Below, one piece after another: positions 21,301-33,740 of a stretch of 64,000 nt of DNA; the stretch's first letter is position 1; each line of letters begins with the position of its first letter. The notes beneath the pieces are model-generated. The model did not search any database. It had not been told where the DNA came from and saw nothing but the letters and a program-made list of their open reading frames with translations. Origin of the DNA: Lunularia cruciata (taxonomy: Eukaryota > Streptophyta > Marchantiopsida > Lunulariales > Lunulariaceae); the NCBI GenBank assembly GCA_948567375.1, contig OX419756.1:69976552-70040551 (forward strand). The letters run 5' to 3'. A program made the translations under genes and the position numbers.

Positions 21301-23874
21301 AGTGGCCTCCCAAATATAAAATCATAACTTGAATCCTTTATGATATAGAAATTCATGAGATTCTAAAACTCCATAACCAAAGTTACTACCTTGTACATAA
21401 TATGCATTGGTTAAACTTGTTGCTTTTTTACAATGCTCATCCTAAATATTGAGTGTCTAAAAAGTATCATGACCAACTTCTTCATCAATCTCTCCAACTT
21501 CACATTCATTATAGATCCTCTATCAACAACTTGATTCTTTAATTTTGATTCACCATTCAAACTAATTTCAATCTTACAAGCATATCACAAATCTACCTTG
21601 GTGTTTGTATACATCCACTACTCCCAATGATATCAAAGTTTTCTCTTTTTGTTTCTCCTTTCTCTTGCTCCTTGTAAAACTCAAACTATTCTAGGTTCCT
21701 TCTTCAAGGTAGGATTCAGAGCAATTGATTGGCCCACCTTGATATTTATCTTTGTGACTATCATTATCTTCTAACACCTTATTTTTGCTCTAAGATCAAG
21801 AACTCATTCATTCTAAGCTACACTTCTTCCTAGAAGTCTATGGGTTGTTAGTGTTGACTTAATGGTACTACCAATTGGCATGAGAATTTCCTTACTAGAC
21901 ATGAAAAAGAAAGTAAGCTTGACCAATATGTGTAATGGAAAAGGTGATACTTTTGGTTATGAGAGATCAAAATCTCATAATTTCCCATGTCTTGAAGGAT
22001 TCAAGCTTTGATTTAACCTACTCTAGAGGTTGTGGTTGAGAGAAGCTTCTATGATAGATCAATGGGATCAAGGATACTACATGAAACCATTTAGTTATAG
22101 TTCTTGTCATTGAAATCCTTCACATTTATTACATCTTATAATAATTGGGAATTCAAATCCAAAAAAGGTAGCTTAAGATGTAGATACAAGCATGGAGATG
22201 AAGACCTCTTTGAATGAGGATGACTTTAAGTCTTGTTCTCATGTGTTTTTTAGTTGCATGTCTAAGCTATAAACTTTGAAAGATCTTGATAAATCAACAT
22301 CTACACTTGATGAGATAAAGAAGAGTATCTACCCTCAAGTACAATCCAAATGTAAAAAGGAGGAGAACTTCAAGAAACTGAAATATTTTTTGCAAGTATA
22401 TTTTATTTTTACTTTTAACTAAAAACATTTCAAGGAATTCACCTTGAAGGAGCATTTGATAGTCATGAGTTGTAGTGTTTTGGTTTTCCTAGTGAGATGA
22501 ATAGTATTCTATTGTTTTTTTCTTATGAAGTACTATAATAGGCTATTCAAAGAATTCTTGTGATTGATCAATTGATATGTGAGCAATATATGCATGCATA
22601 TTCATGTGATTATCCATATGTATTATGATCTAGTTCTCATCTAGGGCTTTAATGTATATAGATGGTGGATGCTTGATAGAGAATGGTATGGTTTAGTCTT
22701 CCAAGTGTCAAGTGGTAGTAGAGCATAAAAGCTAGAGAATTTGAGTGTTATTTGGAGAGATGTTTTTTACTCTTGATCTACATCTTCCAAACCCTTTCCG
22801 CATTAAGCTCTAGTTTATGAAATGAGATCATTTTTGTGTTGGGATGGTAGCTTACTCTAATAGCTTATTCTCAATAGAAGCAAGAGAATCTAATTTAATC
22901 TATACTCAAGCAAAAAATTTGGAAAATTTGAGGAGTTCTATAATAGCTTCTCATGATATGTCAATCATGTTGAAGAGTTGACAAATTTTAATTATATTAG
23001 GCAAGAAATGCTTCTTTTAAGTTTATCTTAAACCTAATATGATCAATTGAAGTTAAATTATTTGAAATCAAGGTGTTTGGGTAGAGATTATTATCAAGTT
23101 TGTGATATTGACCACATCTTAGGTTTTTGTTTGGATAAGCTTATAAGTTTGAAAGGATTGTTGTTGGTATGATCTTATGTTTATGTGAAGTTTGGAGCTA
23201 AGGACTTGGAGAGAGAATTTATGAACTTGGATCAAGTATACTTGGGTCTATAGAACTTAAATGTTACTCCAACTTGAGAATTGATCTATATCTAAGGATT
23301 GGTTTAGAATTTAAAAACCAAAATTTCACAAAGTTTTATAGAAGTATATAAAAAAAACTATTTTTTACATGTTGGTTAGCTTAGGTTATATGTAGTGAGA
23401 TCAGATGTATTACAATTCAATAGAATTACTATCATAAGCTCCAATAGATTGTTCCATCTCCTACTTGATTATCAATATTCTCAATTGAGATCATGATTGA
23501 AAGAGAGGTAGCTTGCTAAAGTGATCTTGATACTTAACTAAGTCCTTAAGCAAAGACCCTTGAAAAATTTTACCATGAACCAAGAGTGATACCTAAATTA
23601 GGGTTTGGAATTAGGCACAAAAATTAGACTAAGTTTATGATATTATCAATGGAACTATAGTGGTCAGATTGAGATGTGTTATATATCATTAGAAAGCTTA
23701 TCTCACAAATTAAGATGTTTTATATATCATTAGAAAGTTTATCTCACAAATTATTTAATAATTTTAATAATATTTGATTTGGAATTGTAAATTTTATTAT
23801 AGACTAAGTTTTGAAGTTATTTCCCAAACAAAACACCATCAAAAGACATAAAATTACCCTATTTGGAGTATATA
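21300..23874. other. AT-rich decayed DNA, no identifiable gene
   Basis: No motif, LTR boundary or long ORF. An imperfect 40-50 bp local repeat (TATATATCATTAGAAAG..TATCTCACAAATT) lies near 23680-23750. Probably the rest of element F, too mutated to read. Confidence 0.3.
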
Positions 23875-25076
23875 TGTAATACCATTAAATAGACAAATGA
23901 GCTATAGGTGAAAATGAGATTGATAATATCTTTAGAAATGTCAAACATGATATTCCAATTAGATCATATAGAAGAGCTTCCAAAAGAGGACTTCCACTAA
24001 TAGGGTAGAAGCCAAAAACACACCAAAAACTCCAAAGCCACTTTCAGAGGCATAAACAAAAGAATTGGGCCCTAAAAAATAGGATCTTATTTTAGGCCTT
24101 GAAAAATAAGGGAAAAAATGGTGTATTTGCTTACTTTCTCTCATTAATATCTTTCTAATGGTACCTCTTCCATACTATTATGACCTTCCTAAAGAAATAT
24201 TCCCTTAAGATTCCCTTTGATCAAACTTGTTTGACCAATAACACCCATTTGTGCATGTATGTAATATTGTGATATTTAGTTTAGTATTACTAGTACTTGA
24301 GAGATATGATTTATATAGAGATAAAGGACGGTTCTACATTAATCATAATTAGCTAAAGTTAGTCATAGCTAAGATAGAGAGGACCTTACTTTAGAGGAAG
24401 TGGAAAAGATGAGCACCACTATTTTGGATTCTAGTGTGTTGACTTGGTATTATTCCTAGGTGTTTGGCTTTGAGGAAAGAGTTGAGAACTCTTGGGCTCA
24501 CAAGCCTTTTTGTTTTGATTATTTTATATTCCAAGGATAGCTCATGTGAATGAATCCTTGATTTAGTGGTTGGGTCAAGATAAGATCACATGCTTAGTAG
24601 AATATGCCCATGTGGATGGATATTCCTTTTTACTTTTTGACTTTACTTGACTTTTAGCCTAGTAACTTAAGTTATTGCAATAATTAGTAACTTTGGTGCA
24701 TAACTATTTCACAAGTATATAAACTAGGGGTGAGGAGGTACTCATCATCCTTTCATTTGCAACTATCTCTCTCATTGAGTTCTCTAGTGAGCAATGTCTT
24801 GAGTCTTGGAGTGTTAGCCTTGGAGGAGTATGATGGAGTTGGGGTTCCTTGCCTTCTTAGTCCATGGTGCGCTACCATAATAGCCATCAGAGGTTCATCT
24901 TGAGTGAGAGACAAGCCATCTCACAAACCAACATCTCATTAATCCATGCATCTAATCTAAAGGTGTAACTCTTTTTGAGGAGATCTTCTTTGCTATATAA
25001 TAAAGAAAAAGTTCTCCTTTTGGAGCATCAGAGTTTTTTGACAGCTCCAACCTTGTGTCCTTCTTGGGCTGTTACA
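23875..25076 (+). mobile_element. Solo LTR, family A (copy A5), split by B2
   Basis: It starts TGTAATACCATTAAATAG and ends GGGCTGTTACA. The LTR body is 23875-24237 and 24926-25076, the gap being solo LTR B2. It keeps ACTTCCACTAATAGGG, the GACCAA segment and TATATAATAAAGA (about 24996-25008). It is more diverged than A1-A4, with only one U3 block apparent. Flanks ATATA/ATAGG are a poor target duplication. Confidence 0.8.
24238..24925 (+). mobile_element. Solo LTR, family B (copy B2), inside A5
   Basis: 688 bp from ATAACACCCATTTG to CCATCTCACA, flanked by GACCA (24233-24237) and AACCA (24926-24930), a 4/5 target duplication derived from the host LTR. Contains TATATAAACTAGGGG. Same sense as B1. 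Confidence 0.85.
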
Positions 25077-25225
25077 ATAGGTTGAAATCAACTCTTGGAA
25101 TATAGGTTGGAAGTCTTGGATAGAGTAAGGATGCTCAAGGGCACTTTTATACTAAAATTATGGTGAAATATGGTTAATTTTCATATTTTTTGATCACCTT
25201 TATGTTTTGCATGCTTGACTGTATA
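25077..25225. other. Short spacer between A5 and D1
   Basis: About 150 bp, nothing recognised. Confidence 0.4.
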
Positions 25226-25725
25226 TGTAAAAGACCAAGGAGAGAAATAGAAGAATGAAAGATTTGAGTGACAAATCACATTTGGACTCTTGAATGAGAG
25301 AAACTCCAAATGCTTAGCATGAGCTTGGGCTATGGTATTTATAGGGAGCATACAAGGCTCTTGAGAAGCTTCTTATGAAGCTTCCTAAAGCCACCTCCTT
25401 TGATGTGCAAGCCAAGTTAAGCAAGAAGCTTCTTGAAAAACTTCCTTCTAGAAATCCTAAAAGCCGTTTACTTGGCATGCAAGCTAAGTTAGTTGGAAGC
25501 TTCCCAAGAAGCTTCCTTCTAGAAACCATCTACTTGGTATGCAAGCTAAGCTAGCCAAAAAGGTTCTTAGAAGTCACCTCTTTGCATGCACATTATCTTA
25601 TAGTTAAAAGGTACCAAGTAGCTCCCTAGATACTTCTAGAATATTCTTATAATTTTTGTCTAATTTGGCCTATTTGCTACTTCATTAGTCTTCACTAACT
25701 CATCTATTAACTCCATGTTGTTACA
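25226..25725 (-). repeat. 3' LTR of D1, with clustered GAAGCTTC palindromes
   Basis: 500 bp. In sense, a TATAAATA box (25343-25336) is preceded upstream by GAAGCTTC palindromes at 25365-25372, 25377-25384, 25425-25432, 25496-25503 and 25508-25515. 25425-25437 reads GAAGCTTCTTGAA, a perfect three-unit GAA-nn-TTC-nn-GAA. These sit in imperfect repeats of about 60-70 bp. Confidence 0.85.
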
Positions 25726-25738
25726 TATTCACACACCA

Positions 25739-25965
25739 CTAGTTGGTGATAGACATCCTTGTCACCATGGAAGCTTCTAACTCCCAAATAGTTGTTTGTG
25801 CATTTTGAAGATGAGAAAGAGGTTCCCAAGTGACATCATGAAGGAGATATGCTTTCCAAAGGACTTTGTACTCAATATGTTGTTGGAAACCATGTTGAAT
25901 ATGGCAACATGCAAGGATATGATCAACTTCATACTCCTCATGATTTTTGATAGGGACAAGAGGAA
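25739..25965 (-). pseudogene. Chromodomain of D1
   Basis: The minus frame reads E-E-Y-E-V-D-H-I-L, then Y-K-V-L-W-K-A-Y and V-T-W-E-P-L-S-H-L, a clear chromodomain at the C-terminus of the integrase. In W-K-A-Y the usual Gly of W-K-G-Y is replaced. Confidence 0.85.
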
Positions 25966-25977
25966 AAGGAAGATGGA

Positions 25978-27070
25978 TTAGAAACAAAGGGTTTCAACTT
26001 GGAAATATGAAAGACAAGGTGGATTTGCATATGACAAGGCAAGGCAAGTCAATAAGAAACTAGATATGTGAAAGACAAGGTGGACATCAAATGGACCTAT
26101 CCAATTTGGAACAAGTTTAAGGACTTGGATATCAAGTGGGAGGGGTAGGTTACTAGAAAAAAGCATGTCCTTATCACCAAGTTGAAAGGTGAGATCATGA
26201 TTATGTTTGTATGCATATTGTTTTTGATAATTTTGAGAAACAAGGAGATAAGATTTGGCTTGTTGTAAGGATTGGGATATTACGGTCAAGAAGGTAGAAG
26301 TATGAGAGACATGAGATGGAGGAGGAGCAAGGAGTGAATCTAGAACAACCGGGTCTTGGCTAAAATTAAGGAAGAAGGGAGAAAATTTGATGCTTGCATG
26401 TTTGGAATTATTGTAGGTAAACTCAACAATTGCAAGATATTCATCCCAATTGGCATGGTAAATGTTGACAAAGGTGTGAAGCATATCTTCCAAGGTGTGA
26501 TTGCCTATTTTTTGTCAATTAGTTTGAGGATGATAGGCCATGGACAAAGTAAACTTGGTGCTGGGTATCTAGAAGAGTGCTTGCCAAAAAAAATTGGTGA
26601 ATCAAGAATCACAATTGGAGATGAGTACAAAAGGCATCCCATAATTCTTGAAAACATTGTCAAACTGAATTTAAGCCAATGTTGGAGCATCCACTATATC
26701 AAAGTTTAGTGTCAAATGAATTTGCTTACTAAGCTTATCCACAAACACCACAATTGTTGTGTGACTTTGCTTTATCTTGGACAAGGATGTGATGAGATCT
26801 GAGCTCACATGTTCTCATTGAGAAGATGGAATGGGAAGTGGTTGAAAGAGGAACTTGGTTCCTAGTTGTTGGCCTTGTTGCATTGGAAACTCTCACAAGA
26901 TTGGACAAACTCTCAAATATCTTGTGCCATGTTGAGCTACCACTAATGGTATTATAGGGTACCCAAGATCTTGTCCACACCCTTGTGACAAGTGATTGGT
27001 AAATCATGGGCTTCTTGAAGGCGCACAAGTCATAAATCATCCTTGGTTGGAATGTAGATCCGGTTTTCAT
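25978..27070 (-). pseudogene. Integrase of D1
   Basis: Pieces in order: the HHCC finger region (about 27060-26880, with C-E-S-F-Q-C-N-K read across a frameshift), an I-V-V-F-V-D-K-L-S-K-type core strand (about 26760-26730), a degenerate second-aspartate region (about 26640-26560), then an open part 26493-25978 starting M-E-D-M-L and including F-T-Y-N-N-S-K-H-A-S. At least three frameshifts. Order and spacing match Ty3/gypsy integrase. Confidence 0.75.
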
Positions 27071-27679
27071 AGAATAGAAGACCTTTCTTGAAGGAGAAGA
27101 TGTTATATTCCTTGTTGCATGTTGTAAGACAACCTTATACTACCCAAGAGAAGAAGTCTTGTTGTAAAGTGGTCCTAAACTTTATATGGAATTTTTAGTT
27201 AATTGATACTATTGTAATTGTTGTTGTGATGAGAGGAAGAGTCTTCAAATCAAGTTGTCACAATAGGACATTGGGGATGACATGGAACCTATCGGGTTTG
27301 TACTCTAGTTTGATGTCAAAAAATGATAGTTGTTCCTCTCATCAATGATGTCATCTCTTCATGTGCTCTAGATGTAATGTTTGCAACAAGAGTTTGTGAT
27401 CAGTTTGCATGATTACCTGTTTCCCCACGAGATAATGCCTCCATAATGTGGTAGCATGTACCAATTAGTTGTTCTTGATCTTGGGTAGAGTAATTTCTTT
27501 CTATGGTGTTTAGTCGGTGAGACACAAAGGCTATGAGATGTAACTTATCTGGAAATTCTTATTGCAACACAACTCCAATGGCAAAGTTAGAAGCATCAAA
27601 GTCCACCACACAAGGTAGTTGAGGATCATATGGTTGAAGAATGAGTCTTGAAGACACTATATGTTTTAACTTCTAGAAT

Positions 27680-28640
27680 GCTTCTTTGTGCTTGGTGGTT
27701 CATTGAAATCTTGAGATCTTCTCCAAGGTCACTCAATGGTGCCATATGAGCATAGTAGTGGATGAATCATCAATAAAAACTTGCCAATCCATTAAATGCC
27801 TACACTTTATGGCATCTTTTGGAGTAGGCTAATCAATAACGGCCTTGATTTTCTCCTCTTCTATCTTGATTCCCTCTGATGAGATCTTATGACCCAAGAA
27901 GGTAACTTCTTGTACCAAAAGGTATACTTTTACTTCTTGTAGTAGAACTTCCATTGATGTAGTCATCTTGAGACTTCTTGCACATGTATATATATTTGCC
28001 TCCATCTTTCTATAGATTAAATATCATCCAAGAATACCATCATGTGCCAATCCAATAGCCTATCCAACACCTAATGCATCTAATCCATGAAGATTAATAG
28101 AGCATTAGTGAGCCCAAAAGGCACAACTCTCCATTCTAAAATACCCATACCTTGTGAAAAAGGTAGTCTTTTGCACATCCTCTCTATCAATGGGAATTTG
28201 CCAATAGTCCAACTTGGAGAAGTATCATGCTCCATTCAATTTATCTAGCAAGTCATCCATTTGAGGCAAAGGTATTCTTCATTGTTTGTTTATTGAGGCT
28301 ATGGTAATCAATACAAAAGCAAAGTCTTCCATCCTTCTTTGGAACAAATAGTACCGGTAATCCCAAGGAGATGTATTATGTTGTATGAAATCTTTCTCCA
28401 ACAACTTTGTTAGTGTTATTTGAAGATCATTCAACATCTTTGGTAAGAGCCGATAGATTGGTCTACTCATTGGAGTACTTCTTGAAAATAATTCAATCTT
28501 GAAGGGCATATCAAGATCAGAAGGTAATCCTTTTGGCAAATCATCTAAAAACACACCTAAAAAATCTTGAACTATTTGATTAACCATTGCTTGATGAGGC
28601 TTTTGGTGCTCATCATATTCTCCACACAAAATTGGCTTGA
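27680..28640 (-). pseudogene. RT region of D1
   Basis: Starting at about 28600 the minus strand reads V-F-L-D-D-L-P-K-G-L-P (the protease-RT linker seen in A1 as D-V-F-P-D-D-L-P), then S-R-P-I-Y-R-L and L-L-E-K-D-F-I-Q, a stop-broken fingers domain, and farther down traces of the palm and RNase H. The catalytic Asp pair is not readable. Dead. Confidence 0.75.
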
Positions 28641-28999
28641 TCTACACTACAAAAATAGGTGTATCTTCCTCCAAAGCCTACTTTATGGCTACTTTACTAA
28701 CAAATTTCCCATCTTAGGATTGACTATTCTTAGGTGTCTTACTCAAAGGTGCCAAACAACCTAATCAATAACTCCTACCTTGGTGTTGTACTTGAATTTT
28801 TCATCGAGTCCAATCAAATTGAACCATATGATGTTCAAGCTAAGGCAATCCTAGAATGATATCATAATATGTAAGTGCTACTACAAACCTCATACACTCC
28901 ATATACATACTCCTCTCTAATCTTGTATTTAATAGGATATGAGTTACAAAATATACATCTCTTTCTACCATCCGCCATCATCAATCTCCTTCCAATTAC

Positions 29000-30330
29000 T
29001 GGCCTAATAAGAATACTTAATTCCTTTGCTAATTGCATGTATATGTAATTCTTTTAACTTCAAGAATCAACCAAAATCTTACAACCACAACCAAATATCA
29101 TCCCTTGCAAGTGAAGCAAACTTGTGTAGGTCAAGCTTTCAATCCAATTTGAACTGATCAAGTTTCCAATAGATTGCTTGATTTCTCCTACTAGGATTTC
29201 TTGTTTCCTTGATTATCACACTCTACAAACTCTATTTGGAAAATTTATCAAGGTCATCCATTCTTGAGTGAACATTCAACAATGAGATGCATAATTTGGC
29301 AACAATAAAAGCAATCACTATTTTGTCATAATCTTTCCTTATTTGTAGGACTAAGTGGTTTCTATTGGATTGTATCGATTAGTGTAGGCTCCTCCACATG
29401 AATGTAGTGTGTGGGTAGGTTTTGTGAAGGTCAAGGTTTAGACCAAGTTGTCACAACCAAGGAATCAAAGCACTCAACCAACTACATGGCTTCCTTCAAG
29501 TGTTTGTGCTCTCCCATGCTCACTTCCAATTTGGTGTGTGACTTCAAGCCCTCAAAAATCATTCTAGAGCTTCACCTTCAAGAATATTTGGAATTTTCAT
29601 TAGGGTGTTCTTGAATTGAATGATGTAACTTCTTATATAACCAATTTGCTTCAATTTTACCAACCTATCTCGTGTAGCTTGTGTGATATTTTTTGCTCAA
29701 AATTGCTTAATTATTGCTATCTTGAATTCTTCCCATGTTTGGATTGGTGCAACAAACTGCCAATCAACTTACTCCACTTGGAATCAACACCATATTCTTT
29801 CCACTCTAACCAATTGACTTGAAGCCAAGAGAATCTATCTCTATTCATCTTGACAATTTGTAGTTTCAAAATAATGTTCACAATCAAACACAAGATTCTC
29901 CACTATGCTTGGGAGATTCTTGCCTTCAGATACCTTAGGCTTTGGAAATCAGATTCACTCTTCTCCTTCTCAAAATAGTACTCTCTTTACATGATCTTGT
30001 AATTGGTGATCTTGGTCTTCCAACAATTGAGTAAGGTGTTTGATTTGTTGTTGCATAACAATGATAACTTTAGGCATTGCCACTATTACTTTATCAAATT
30101 ACCTATAATTTATCTAAGTTAACACGTAGATTCAACACGTCCACTATCTCCATAAGTTACAATCGGAGTACCAAGGGTTCATCAAACAAGGTGATTTCAT
30201 TCAAAAATTCTGCCCAAAGCGTGAGATGATGAATTATATGAAATGATGTTTGGGTAGTACATAGATATAAAAATCCCAATGATTTTGTAAAAATGGATTT
30301 GGTGGTCCATTCATTCCATCCATCCCAATT
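29000..30330 (-). pseudogene. gag-protease region of D1
   Basis: A nucleocapsid knuckle C-F-Y-C-C-Q-I-M-H-L-I-V-E-C (CX2CX4HX4C) sits at 29272-29313 in the minus frame. Downstream, near 29085-29060, I-L-V-D-S is followed by TGA where the protease needs Gly, so the active site is truncated. The upstream capsid part (30330-29320) is AT-rich and frame-broken. Confidence 0.7.
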
Positions 30331-30345
30331 TTGCTCTAATACCAA
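30331..30345 (-). promoter_or_regulatory. Primer-binding site of D1
   Basis: In sense, TTGGTATTAGAGCAA starts right at the 5' LTR end. It is the tRNA-iMet complement TGGTATCAGAGC with one C-to-T change. Confidence 0.8.
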
Positions 30346-30840
30346 TGTAAAAGATCAATGAGAAAAATAGGAGAATGAAAGATTAAAGTGAAAGATAACA
30401 TTGGGATTCTTGAATAAGAGAAACTCCAAATGCCTAGTATGAGCTTAGGCTATGGTATTTATAAGGAATATACAAGGCTCTTGGAAAGCTTCTTAGGAAG
30501 CTTCTTAAAAGCCACCTTCTTTGAGTGCAAGCCAAGTTGAGCAAGAAGCTTCCTTCTAGAAGCCACCTACTTGGCATGCAAGCTAAGCTAGTTGGGAAGC
30601 TTCCCAAGAAGCTTCTTTCTAAAAGCCATCTACTTGGTATGCAAGCTAAGCTAGCAAGGAAACTTCCCAAGGAACTTCCTCCTAGAAGTCACGGTTTGGC
30701 ATGCACATTACCCAATACTTGGAAGGTACCAAGTAGCATCTTAGATGCTTCTAGAATATTCTTATAATTATTGGCTAGTTTGGCCTATTTGTTATTTTAT
30801 TAGTCTCTACTAAATTATTTGTAAACTCCATATTACAACA
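30346..30840 (-). repeat. 5' LTR of D1
   Basis: About 495 bp, same plan as the other LTR. GAAGCTTC lies at 30497-30504, 30545-30552, 30596-30603 and 30608-30615, and TTCTAGAA at 30554-30561, all upstream (in sense) of the TATAAATA box near 30460. The exact inner end is uncertain by about 3 bp (30837 or 30840). Confidence 0.85.
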
Positions 30841-30845
30841 ATATA

Positions 30846-31329
30846 CCCAGTTGGTTTGGATTGGTGTGCATATGCATCTTTATGCATTTCTTTGTGATAG
30901 TACTAGAAGCAATGACAAAAAAACCAATAATGCATGTTGTTAAGGTAAATTAGGTTGCCTTTTTTCCTACCCAATAATAGAAAGATTAGGAACCAATGTA
31001 GCAGTCCTTGGCAATAAGAAATGCAAGTGAACATAATCGCCCATAATAGGTCCAAATATAACCTCTTGTCCATATGTTCTATACTTGGATACTTGGTATG
31101 TCCTTAAAGAGAACAAGATAAAGTACAACATCATGTTTGCAAAAAATATTTTTACATTAGTCGACCAATATTGTGATTGTAAAGGAAGAAATAAGGTCAA
31201 TTATTGACCTCATTTCAAAGTAAGACTTTTAAACTCAAGCTCAAAGGCAAATTTTATCTTTGAGGTAGAAAATTCAAGATGAATATGCTTAATTATGATT
31301 TTGTAAAATAAGAGTGTTAAACTCCAAGT
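30846..31329. other. AT-rich, probably the 5' part of element E
   Basis: No domain is readable before the E reverse transcriptase. No LTR boundary seen. Confidence 0.3.
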
Positions 31330-31991
31330 ATGTATGAATTACATGAAGCTTAATGTTATTACCAAGCATAAGTATTACCTCTTTCCATTCATTGATAAGA
31401 TCTTGGAGGAGGTTTTGGATCAAGAGAAGTATGGTTTTGTATATGGTTATAATGGCTAAACAAACCAATTTTACATTGAAGCATCAATAATTCAACCAAT
31501 TCAACATAATTTGGTATATTTAATGCTTGGTCATGTTTTTGGGCTTTATAATACTATATATACTTTTATTGGTGCTTGAACAAAGTGTTTAATACTTTCA
31601 TAGGAATTTTTATGACTTTTGTATTCATGGGAGCAAGGAAGAGCATTTTCAACACTTATCAAAGTCTTGCAATGCTTAGATGAGGCAAATGCATCACTTA
31701 ACTCAAAGAACATATCTTTGGTTGTGAAGAAGGTCTAATTTTGAGACATATTACTTCTAATGATTGAATAGTAATGGAAAATGGAAACATGAAGAAAGCC
31801 TTAGAACTTCAGTTCCCTACAAGATTAATAAACTATTGCTAATTCTTGGAAATGGTTAAATTTTATAGGATTTTCATATTCTTAATTTCCAATAAGGCTT
31901 ATGGATTGATCATTTAACATGGAGAATAGAGTAGTGTACATGGTGATTTTTGAATATATAGCAAATCTTAAAGTTTTTCAATAGCTCAAGT
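31330..31991 (+). pseudogene. RT relic of Tat/Athila-like element E (left half)
   Basis: Read on the plus strand across frameshifts: Y-L-F-P-F-I-D-K-I-L-E-E-V (near 31380), Y-G-F-V-Y-G-Y-N-G (near 31430), a palm region ending F-I-G-.-F-M-T-F-V-F-M-G where F-V/I-D-D is expected (near 31600), then S-F-G-C-E-E-G-L-I-L-R-H-I (near 31730). This matches the fingers-palm-thumb order of Ty3/gypsy RT of the Tat/Athila type. The catalytic Asp pair is lost. The element continues at 38867 beyond D2. Confidence 0.6.
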
Positions 31992-33074
31992 TGTAAAAGA
32001 CCAAGTAGAGAATAGGAAAATGAAAAATCTGAGTAGATAATCACATTAGAACACTCAAGTTGTGGAAACTCTAAATGCCTAGCATGAGCTTGGGCTTTAA
32101 TATTTATAATGAAGCAATACAAGGCTCTTGAGAAGTTTCTTTCTCAAAGTTTTCTTCTTGGAGTATTGTGAGCCGGCATGTCTCTCACTTAAAATGAACC
32201 TCTGATGGTTATTATGGTAGCACACCGTGGACTAAGAAGGCAAAGAACCCCAACTCTATCATACTCCTCCAAGGCTAACACTCCAAGACTCAAACCATTG
32301 CTCACTAGAGAACTCAATGAGAGAGAGATAGTTGCAAATGAAAGGATAATGAACACCTCCTCACACCTAGTTTATATACTTGTGAAATAGTTAGGCATCA
32401 AAGTTACTAATTACTGGAGTAACTCAAGTTATATGGCTAAAAGTCAAAAAGTCAAAAATAAAGTCTAAAAGCTAAAGAAATATCCATCCTCAAGGGAATA
32501 TTCTTGTAAGCATGTGGTCTTATCTTGACCCAACCACACATTGGCTTCCTTGGACTATAGAAGAATCTGAAACAAAAAAGGCTTTTGAGTCTATGAGTTC
32601 TCACCTCTTTCCTCAAAGCCAAACACCTAAGAATAATACCAAGTCAATACATTAGAATCCAAAATAGAGATGCTCATCTTTTCCACTTCCTCTAAAGTAA
32701 GATTCACTCTATCTTAGCTATAACTAAATTTAGCTAATCATGAATAATATAGAAACATCCTTGACCTCTATATAAATAACATCTCTCAATGACTTATAAT
32801 ACCAAACTAAATGTCACAACAACACATACATGCACAAATGGGTGTTACAATATAAGTTAAATTAGCCAAGAAGCTTTTTTTTAGAAGTTGCCTACTTGGC
32901 ATATAAACTAGGAAAAATATTAACTTGGTATATAGGTTATCCAATCCTTGGAATGTACCTAGAAGGTTCCCACCAAGAAGGTTCCTAGTTGCTTCTAGAA
33001 TATTCTTGGAATTCCTAACTATATTTGCCATATTTGTTCAACTCATTAGAGTATGCTAACTTCATATTATTATA
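31992..33074 (-). repeat. 3' LTR of D2, split by B3
   Basis: Starts TGTAAAAGACCAAG; the LTR body is 31992-32166 and 32849-33074. Next to it, 33075-33090 reads in sense as GTGGAGGGAGAATA, the polypurine tract. Confidence 0.8.
32167..32848 (-). mobile_element. Solo LTR, family B (copy B3), inside the D2 3' LTR
   Basis: 682 bp, TGTGAGCCGGC to GGGTGTTAC on plus. Flanks AGTAT (32162-32166) and AATAT (32849-32853) are a 4/5 target duplication. Comparison with the uninterrupted D2 LTR near 38578 shows where the host sequence resumes. Confidence 0.88.
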
Positions 33075-33740
33075 TATTCTCCCTCCACTAGTTGGTGATG
33101 TCCTTGTTTCCATGGAATATTTTGGAGCTAGAAGAAAATTTAGGACAAGTGGAACTTTGCCATAATTGAGAAAGAAGGGAGAAAATCTAATACTTGCTTG
33201 CTTGGAATTGTTATATAAAAATTTGGTAGTCACAAGACAAGTATTCCAATTGGTATGATGAATGTTGACAAATGCATATAACATATCTTCCAAATAGCCC
33301 TTGGTTCATTTGGTTATCTATCAATTTGAGGATGATAGAGTATAAACAAGGTAAGCTTAGTGCCAAGTAGCTTGAAGAGTGCTTGCCAAAATTGACTGGT
33401 AGATCAAGGATCACAATCAAAGATGAGAACCAAGGTATCCTTGAAGACAATATCAAAGTAGATTTGGGTCAATATTTAAGCATCCACTATATCTAAGATA
33501 GGCACCAAATAAATGTTCTTATTGAGCTTATCAAAAAATACTAGAATTGTTATATGGCCTTGGTTTGCCTGTGGCAAGGGATGTCATGAGATTTAAGATC
33601 ATATGTTCCCATTGAACAGATGGGATGGGAAGTGGTTGGAGTAGTCTACCCAGTTTTTGGTTGTTGGGTTTGTTGCATTGGCAACTCTCACAAGATTGGA
33701 CAAATTTTTGCAACCTTGCATGCAATTTTTGGCCACCACC
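33015..33740 (-). pseudogene. Integrase fragments of D2
   Basis: 33293-33015 begins M-E-D-M-L-Y-A-F-V and has F-L-Y-N-N-S-K-Q-A-S, the same segment as in D1. 33725-33531 holds the finger end C-E-S-C-Q-C-N-K and P-I-P-S-V-Q-W-E. Between them lies the degenerate core. Unlike D1, no chromodomain can be read between this and the LTR; about 250 bp appear deleted there. Confidence 0.75.

Larger units (their letters stand above)
25226..30840 (-). mobile_element. Chromovirus D1 (Ty3/gypsy), full-length but heavily decayed
   Basis: LTRs 25226-25725 (3') and 30346-30840 (5') share the same TGTAAAAGA plus-strand start. Sense order: 5' LTR, primer site, gag with zinc knuckle, protease, RT, integrase, chromodomain, 3' LTR. 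Flanks GTATA (25221-25225) and ATATA (30841-30845) are a 4/5 target duplication. Every domain contains multiple stops and frameshifts, and the LTRs differ far more than those of A1, so D1 is an older insertion. No full ORF survives. Confidence 0.85.

Noticed and set aside
25365-25384. Calling every GAAGCTTC pair a functional heat-shock element
   Set aside because: Paired palindromes are 12 bp apart, so the GAA/TTC units are not in 5-bp phase; only 25425-25437 has three units in phase.
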